A DNA stretch of 10,236 bases, taken from an uncultured Sutterella sp. (GTDB lineage Bacteria; Pseudomonadota; Gammaproteobacteria; Burkholderiales; Burkholderiaceae_F). Positions 7,667 through 10,236 of this stretch are shown piece by piece (positions within the stretch are counted from its first letter, which is position 1; each line of letters starts with the position of its first letter). Location: the NCBI GenBank assembly GCA_900546995.1, contig URFF01000066.1:1-10236 (forward strand). Direction: 5' to 3'. Position numbers and translations under genes: made by a program. Below the pieces are notes generated by a model, which was not told the origin of the DNA, did not search any database, and was given only the letters and a program-made list of their open reading frames with translations.

Positions 7667-7694
7667 AGTTTAGACTTTTTAGTGATTTGATCAA
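7667..7694 (-). promoter_or_regulatory. Candidate promoter of the binding-protein gene
   Basis: Read on the minus strand, TTGATC (7689-7694) and TAAACT (7667-7672) are separated by 16 bases and lie about 40-60 bases before the start codon. Each hexamer matches the consensus at four of six positions. The assignment is tentative. Confidence 0.35.
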
Positions 7695-7727
7695 TGAGTT
7701 AACTTATTGAAATTAAATTCAATTTAA
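7692..7727. promoter_or_regulatory. Overlapping palindromes, one ARG-box-like
   Basis: Bases 7692-7709 form an 18-base palindrome with one mismatch centred on GTTAAC. TGAAATTAAATTCA (7708-7721) matches the ArgR operator consensus TGAATWWWWATTCA at 13 of 14 positions. TTAAAT-TCA-ATTTAA (7713-7727) is a perfect 6-3-6 inverted repeat. The cluster sits just upstream of the candidate promoter for the binding-protein gene, and ArgR controls arginine-binding proteins in E. coli. No arginine gene is visible here, and AT-rich DNA gives such matches by chance, so ArgR control is only a hypothesis. Confidence 0.35.
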
Positions 7728-8009
7728 GATCCGTTTGGCCGACAATTCCTCATTATTGTCGACTGAATTTCGCAAACCTTCTTAAAAATAGCGGCTTGGT
7801 AAGTGAAATCAGTAAACACCAGTATTCTCAAGTCGAAAGTGAATATGAAAATCGAGTCGAGCTCATTCATTTTGTTTTGCGATTCATACAATATGTCTGT
7901 TGATTAACGCACTCGGTCGACAAAAATCACTTTTGATGAAAATCAATTCCTAAGTAGATTTTTCTTTAATTGCGTATACAGCCTCGTTAAACAAAGATGC
8001 CTTAATACG

Positions 8010-8026
8010 GAAAACTACGTGTTTTC
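8010..8026. promoter_or_regulatory. Operator-like inverted repeat over the dipeptidase promoter
   Basis: GAAAAC (8010-8015) and GTTTTC (8021-8026) form a perfect inverted repeat with a five-base spacer. It covers the -35 position of the extended -10 promoter downstream, a usual place for a repressor site. The regulator is unknown. Confidence 0.4.
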
Positions 8027-8041
8027 GCTTAGAAACGGCGG

Positions 8042-8050
8042 TGCTATGAT
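8042..8050 (+). promoter_or_regulatory. Extended -10 promoter of the C69 dipeptidase gene
   Basis: TGCTATGAT gives a TATGAT -10 box with the TGn extension that can make up for a poor -35 element (TTTTCG at 8022-8027). Transcription would start near 8057, leaving a leader of about 27 bases that contains the ribosome-binding site. Confidence 0.5.
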
Positions 8051-8083
8051 AGGTGAAGTTTTTTGATACCCAGGAGATATCCA

Positions 8084-9508
8084 ATGTGCACAAGCATTTT
8101 GGTCGGCTCTGAAGTCACAGCCGACGGCTCTTACATCATCACACGCAGTGCGGACCATGCTTCCCGCAGCCCGCAACACTTCATTATTCACCCGGCTGTG
8201 AGCGGACAAAAGCGTATTCACAGCACCGCTGCTTGCGGAGGGGTAAACCATTTTTCATGGACGATGCCTGAAAACACCCTCCGCTATACGTCGTTTCCGA
8301 ATTGGAAAACGCATTTACATGGTGGCGAAGGCTTCAATGAAGCCGGTTTTGGGATGACCGCCACTGAATCCATTTTCGCTAAGCCTGAAGTGCTGGCTGT
8401 TGATCCTTACACCGTAGAAACGGGGATCACTGAAGATGACATTCCTGATGTGATTTTGCCGCAATGCCGTACCGCTATTGAAGGGGTAAAGCTCTTGGGC
8501 AAAATCGTTGAAGAAGCCGGTGCCGGTGAAGGTTTCGGTGTCGCCTTTGTCGATAAAGATGGTGTTTGGTGGTTTGAAACCGGTTCGGGTCATCAATGGA
8601 TTGCCCAAAAGTTGCCGCAAGACAAGTACTATACGACAGGCAATCAAGGCCGTTTGCAAGACTACGATCCTGATTCTCCTGATATGATGGCTAGTGCGAC
8701 CCTCGTGAGCTTTGCGATCGAACATGGTTTTTATAATCCTGAAACTGACGGCGCTTTTAATTTCTCCAAGGTCTATACCCGTAATGATGAACGAGATCGC
8801 ATCTATAACGATCCGCGTGTTTGGCAAATTCAAAAGCGCTTTAATCCGAGCTTGATTCAAGATCCACATGACGGACGCAATTTCCCCGTGTACCTCAAAC
8901 CGGAAGCAAAGATCAGCTTGTCGGATATCCGTTCGATCATGCGCGACCACTATGAGGGAACCGAACACGATCCGTACACGAACGGTTTGAACGGCAAAGA
9001 GCATTGGCGCCCGATCAGTGTGTTCCGTACCTATGAAACGCACATCATGCACGTACGTCCCTGGCTGCCGAAAGAAATTGGAGAGGTTGTTTATCTCGCG
9101 CTCGGTATGGCAGATCTTTCCGTTTTCGTTCCGTTCTACGCAGGCCTTGAAAAGGAACCGATGAGCTATCAAGTGGGCACGGCCGACGCCGACTCGTTCT
9201 CAGCGTTCTGGAAGTTTAAACGCTTACAAACATTGGCCATGCAAGACTATGCCACCTTGGCGCCGATCGTCAAAAAAGGCTTTGCACAATTTGAAAAAGA
9301 CTGCGACAAAGCCCAAGCTGAGATGGAGGCCGCTTACCTGAAAGCACAAACCCATGAAGAAGCCCAGGCGCTTTTAAATGCCTTTAATCACAAAGTGATC
9401 GAGGATGCGCAAGCTTTAGCTGAATCTTTAATGAATGAGTGCTTCACGGTACTCACGGAAAAAGTTGAAGCCATTGTGCCGTTTAGAAACGGTAAGCACG
9501 TCGACTAG
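8084..9508 (+). CDS. C69-family dipeptidase (Ntn hydrolase, PepD-like)
   Basis: The 474-residue protein has the length of the Lactobacillus PepD dipeptidases. It begins MCTSILVG: after loss of Met, Cys2 becomes the N-terminal nucleophile of this Ntn-hydrolase family. DGSYIITRSAD (14-24) is the conserved DGSxxxxRxxD stretch beside the active site. I chose ATG 8084 because it puts Cys at position 2 and has AGGAGA at 8072-8077; the TTG at 8063 would bury the nucleophile behind seven extra residues. No signal peptide is seen, so it probably acts in the cytosol, splitting dipeptides to free amino acids. That suits a host living on peptides and the amino-acid exporter nearby. The gene has its own promoter and terminator and appears intact. 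The name pepD is avoided because E. coli PepD is an unrelated metallopeptidase. Exact substrates are unknown. Confidence 0.93.
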   Translation: MCTSILVGSEVTADGSYIITRSADHASRSPQHFIIHPAVSGQKRIHSTAACGGVNHFSWTMPENTLRYTSFPNWKTHLHGGEGFNEAGFGMTATESIFAKPEVLAVDPYTVETGITEDDIPDVILPQCRTAIEGVKLLGKIVEEAGAGEGFGVAFVDKDGVWWFETGSGHQWIAQKLPQDKYYTTGNQGRLQDYDPDSPDMMASATLVSFAIEHGFYNPETDGAFNFSKVYTRNDERDRIYNDPRVWQIQKRFNPSLIQDPHDGRNFPVYLKPEAKISLSDIRSIMRDHYEGTEHDPYTNGLNGKEHWRPISVFRTYETHIMHVRPWLPKEIGEVVYLALGMADLSVFVPFYAGLEKEPMSYQVGTADADSFSAFWKFKRLQTLAMQDYATLAPIVKKGFAQFEKDCDKAQAEMEAAYLKAQTHEEAQALLNAFNHKVIEDAQALAESLMNECFTVLTEKVEAIVPFRNGKHVD

Positions 9509-9531
9509 TTCTTAGTGGTTGGGTGACATAG

Positions 9532-9564
9532 CGGGAACTTCTTTAACAGGAAGTTCCCGTTTTT
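9532..9564 (+). terminator. Rho-independent terminator after the dipeptidase gene
   Basis: CGGGAACTTC (9532-9541) pairs perfectly with GAAGTTCCCG (9550-9559) around an eight-base loop and is followed by five T (9560-9564). The T run overlaps the stop codon of the convergent LysR fragment (9563-9565). There is no T run in the opposite direction, so it should act for the dipeptidase only. Confidence 0.9.
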
Positions 9565-10079
9565 AGTGGTGCCTTCGAACTTTGTTCTGGTTTGAATCCA
9601 TTTTGACAAAATTCAGAAAAGTTTTAACGCAACGAGATAAATAGCGATGATCCGTCATTGCGTCAATTTGCACAGATGGACATTGCCAATCGGGCAAAAG
9701 TTCAACCAGCTGACCTTGGTTCAAATCTGTCAACAAAGCTAGATCGGGCAGTATGGCAATACCAAGATTTGCCCTGACGGCATCCAAGAGGACTGATGCG
9801 CTGTTATAGTTAAAGCGACCGGCAAAGGGAATTTCAACCTCTTCAATATTATGAGTGAATCTCACCATTGTCGGCATTTGCAGATGACCAATGAGTTCGT
9901 GATTCAATAAGTCTTTGGGATGTCGCAGTCGACCATGTATCCTTATGTATTCTTCAGAAGAACACAAAATACTTCTGCATTGTCGAAGTTCGTGGGCGAT
10001 ATAATCCGGTTCGCGAAGTCCCATGGTTTGAAAAGCAACATCAATACGATTTTTAGCTAAGTCCGGTAGCCCGTCATGC
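9563..10079 (-). pseudogene. LysR-family regulator, effector-binding domain only, 5' end cut off by transposon
   Basis: The frame is open from the transposon junction to TAA at 9563 and encodes about 172 residues beginning HDGLPDLAKNRIDVAFQT. It matches the second half of the LysR effector-binding domain: the DLAKNRIDVAF strand, RSILCSSEEYI (hinge region), HPKDLLNHELIGH, and LDAVRANLGIAILPDLALL. The N-terminal winged helix-turn-helix and the first part of the domain, about 120-130 residues, are missing because IS200/IS605-type sequence starts at about 10080. An in-frame ATG at 10022-10024 could only give a 153-residue fragment without DNA binding. LysR proteins usually control a neighbouring divergent gene; here the fragment converges on the dipeptidase gene, so its target probably lay on the far side of the insertion. 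The missing 5' part may lie beyond the element, outside the window. Confidence 0.85.
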
Positions 10080-10236
10080 TTGACATCCTCCCCACCGTAA
10101 ACGACGGGGATTCCCTACTGTGTCATCGGCTTTCGCCGATGATCACTTCGATGGGTTCCTGCTGCTGACCGACACGATGCAGATTCTCCATCCGTCGGTT
10201 CACTCGAGCTCGACCCTTTGCGTCGAGCTCCCCACA
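10080..10236 (-). mobile_element. IS200/IS605-type (tnpB-bearing) element, right end
   Basis: The sequence from about 10080 to the window edge is the right end of an IS605-superfamily element on the minus strand. It contains the last tnpB codons, then the terminal hairpin (10088-10109, five Watson-Crick pairs at the base and G-U pairs inside when read as minus-strand RNA), then GGATGTCAA. TCAA (10080-10083 on the minus strand) resembles the right cleavage tetranucleotide known for IS608 and is the likely boundary. These elements have no terminal inverted repeats and make no target duplication, consistent with the clean switch into lysR coding sequence. The left end, and tnpA if present, lie outside. 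Confidence 0.82.
10080..10236 (-). ncRNA. Probable TnpB guide RNA (omega RNA / reRNA) region
   Basis: Three hairpins lie in a row here. GAGCTCGAC (10206-10214) pairs with GTCGAGCTC (10222-10230). TCATCGGC and GCCGATGA (10123-10142) pair around a GAAA tetraloop on the minus strand. The terminal hairpin follows at 10088-10109. In known TnpB systems the guide RNA overlaps the 3' end of tnpB and runs through the right end into the flank, whose first 16-20 bases act as guide. Here those bases would be lysR sequence from 10079 downward. The RNA's 5' end cannot be placed, and transcription is inferred from family behaviour. Confidence 0.55.
10123..10236 (-). CDS. tnpB: TnpB (IS605 OrfB) C-terminus, 5' part beyond window edge
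   Basis: Thirty-seven residues are visible, starting CGELDAKGRARVN and ending QQQEPIEVIIGESR before TGA (10123-10125). The CGE that follows the zinc-finger part, and a late QEP, are typical of the variable tail of IS1341-type TnpB proteins. TnpB is the RNA-guided nuclease ancestor of Cas12. It cuts DNA matching its guide beside a short transposon-specific motif and helps the element persist. The catalytic RuvC residues lie upstream, outside the window, so activity cannot be judged. The assignment rests on the tail together with the diagnostic right-end hairpin just after the stop. Confidence 0.75.
   Translation of the reverse strand, partial: CGELDAKGRARVNRRMENLHRVGQQQEPIEVIIGESR

Larger units (their letters stand above)
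7631..8083. other. AT-rich divergent intergenic region with palindromes
   Basis: No coding frame is supported in these 453 bases between the binding-protein gene and the dipeptidase gene. Besides the promoter and operator candidates listed separately, it contains a perfect 7-base-arm hairpin (7740-7746 with 7755-7761, eight-base loop) and a short inverted repeat TTGAT-GAAA-ATCAA (7933-7946). Bases 7765-7930 show nothing I can name. A small RNA cannot be excluded, but no terminator-like end is seen. Confidence 0.6.

Noticed and set aside
7190..7690. Plus-strand frame of 166 codons across the binding-protein gene
   Set aside because: It is antisense to recognised solute-binding-protein coding sequence and its translation resembles no family.
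8315..9172. Long minus-strand frame of 285 codons inside the dipeptidase gene
   Set aside because: It is antisense to a clearly recognised C69 dipeptidase and its translation has no family character.

Overview
The window looks like a chromosomal segment of a Gram-negative proteobacterium. The purL gene encodes the large single-chain enzyme of about 1,300 residues found in beta- and gammaproteobacteria. Moderate base composition, a LysE/RhtB exporter and a C69 dipeptidase would suit a gut-associated Burkholderiales lineage such as Sutterellaceae, but that placement is inference and no ribosomal marker is present.

Layout from left to right. Bases 1-447 (minus) hold the N-terminal half of an NAD(P)HX epimerase (nnr), running off the left edge. 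A 220-base divergent promoter region follows, with a perfect TATAAT box, a tandem GCTTTAACA repeat and a TTCACGTGAA palindrome. Then comes purL (668-4615, plus), the fourth step of purine synthesis, closed by a strong terminator. Almost at once follows a probable two-gene transport operon: a LysE/RhtB amino-acid exporter (4690-5328) and an MFS transporter of the fosmidomycin-resistance type (5338-6564), also closed by a terminator.

Bases 6603-6911 hold no convincing gene. They contain a C10 tract, three consecutive hairpins, and a sequence that closely resembles the right end of an IS200/IS605 element. Next is a periplasmic amino-acid-binding protein gene (6912-7630, minus) broken by a frameshift, with an apparent loss of about eight residues. 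It has no permease or ATPase partner here. A 453-base AT-rich divergent intergenic region follows, rich in palindromes, including an ARG-box-like site and an operator-like repeat over the dipeptidase promoter. An intact C69 dipeptidase (8084-9508, plus) ends at a terminator.

The right end carries the effector-binding part of a LysR regulator (9563-10079, minus). It is cut off precisely at the right end of an IS200/IS605-type transposon. The last codons of tnpB, its hairpin-rich overlapping guide-RNA (omega RNA) region and the terminal hairpin occupy 10080-10236. By the known logic of TnpB systems, the guide read from this copy would be the adjoining lysR sequence.

Housekeeping metabolism (nnr, purL) therefore sits on the left. 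An accessory peptide and amino-acid handling region (exporter, binding protein, dipeptidase) sits on the right, and there one gene is broken by a frameshift, another by an insertion, and there are two transposon-end signals.
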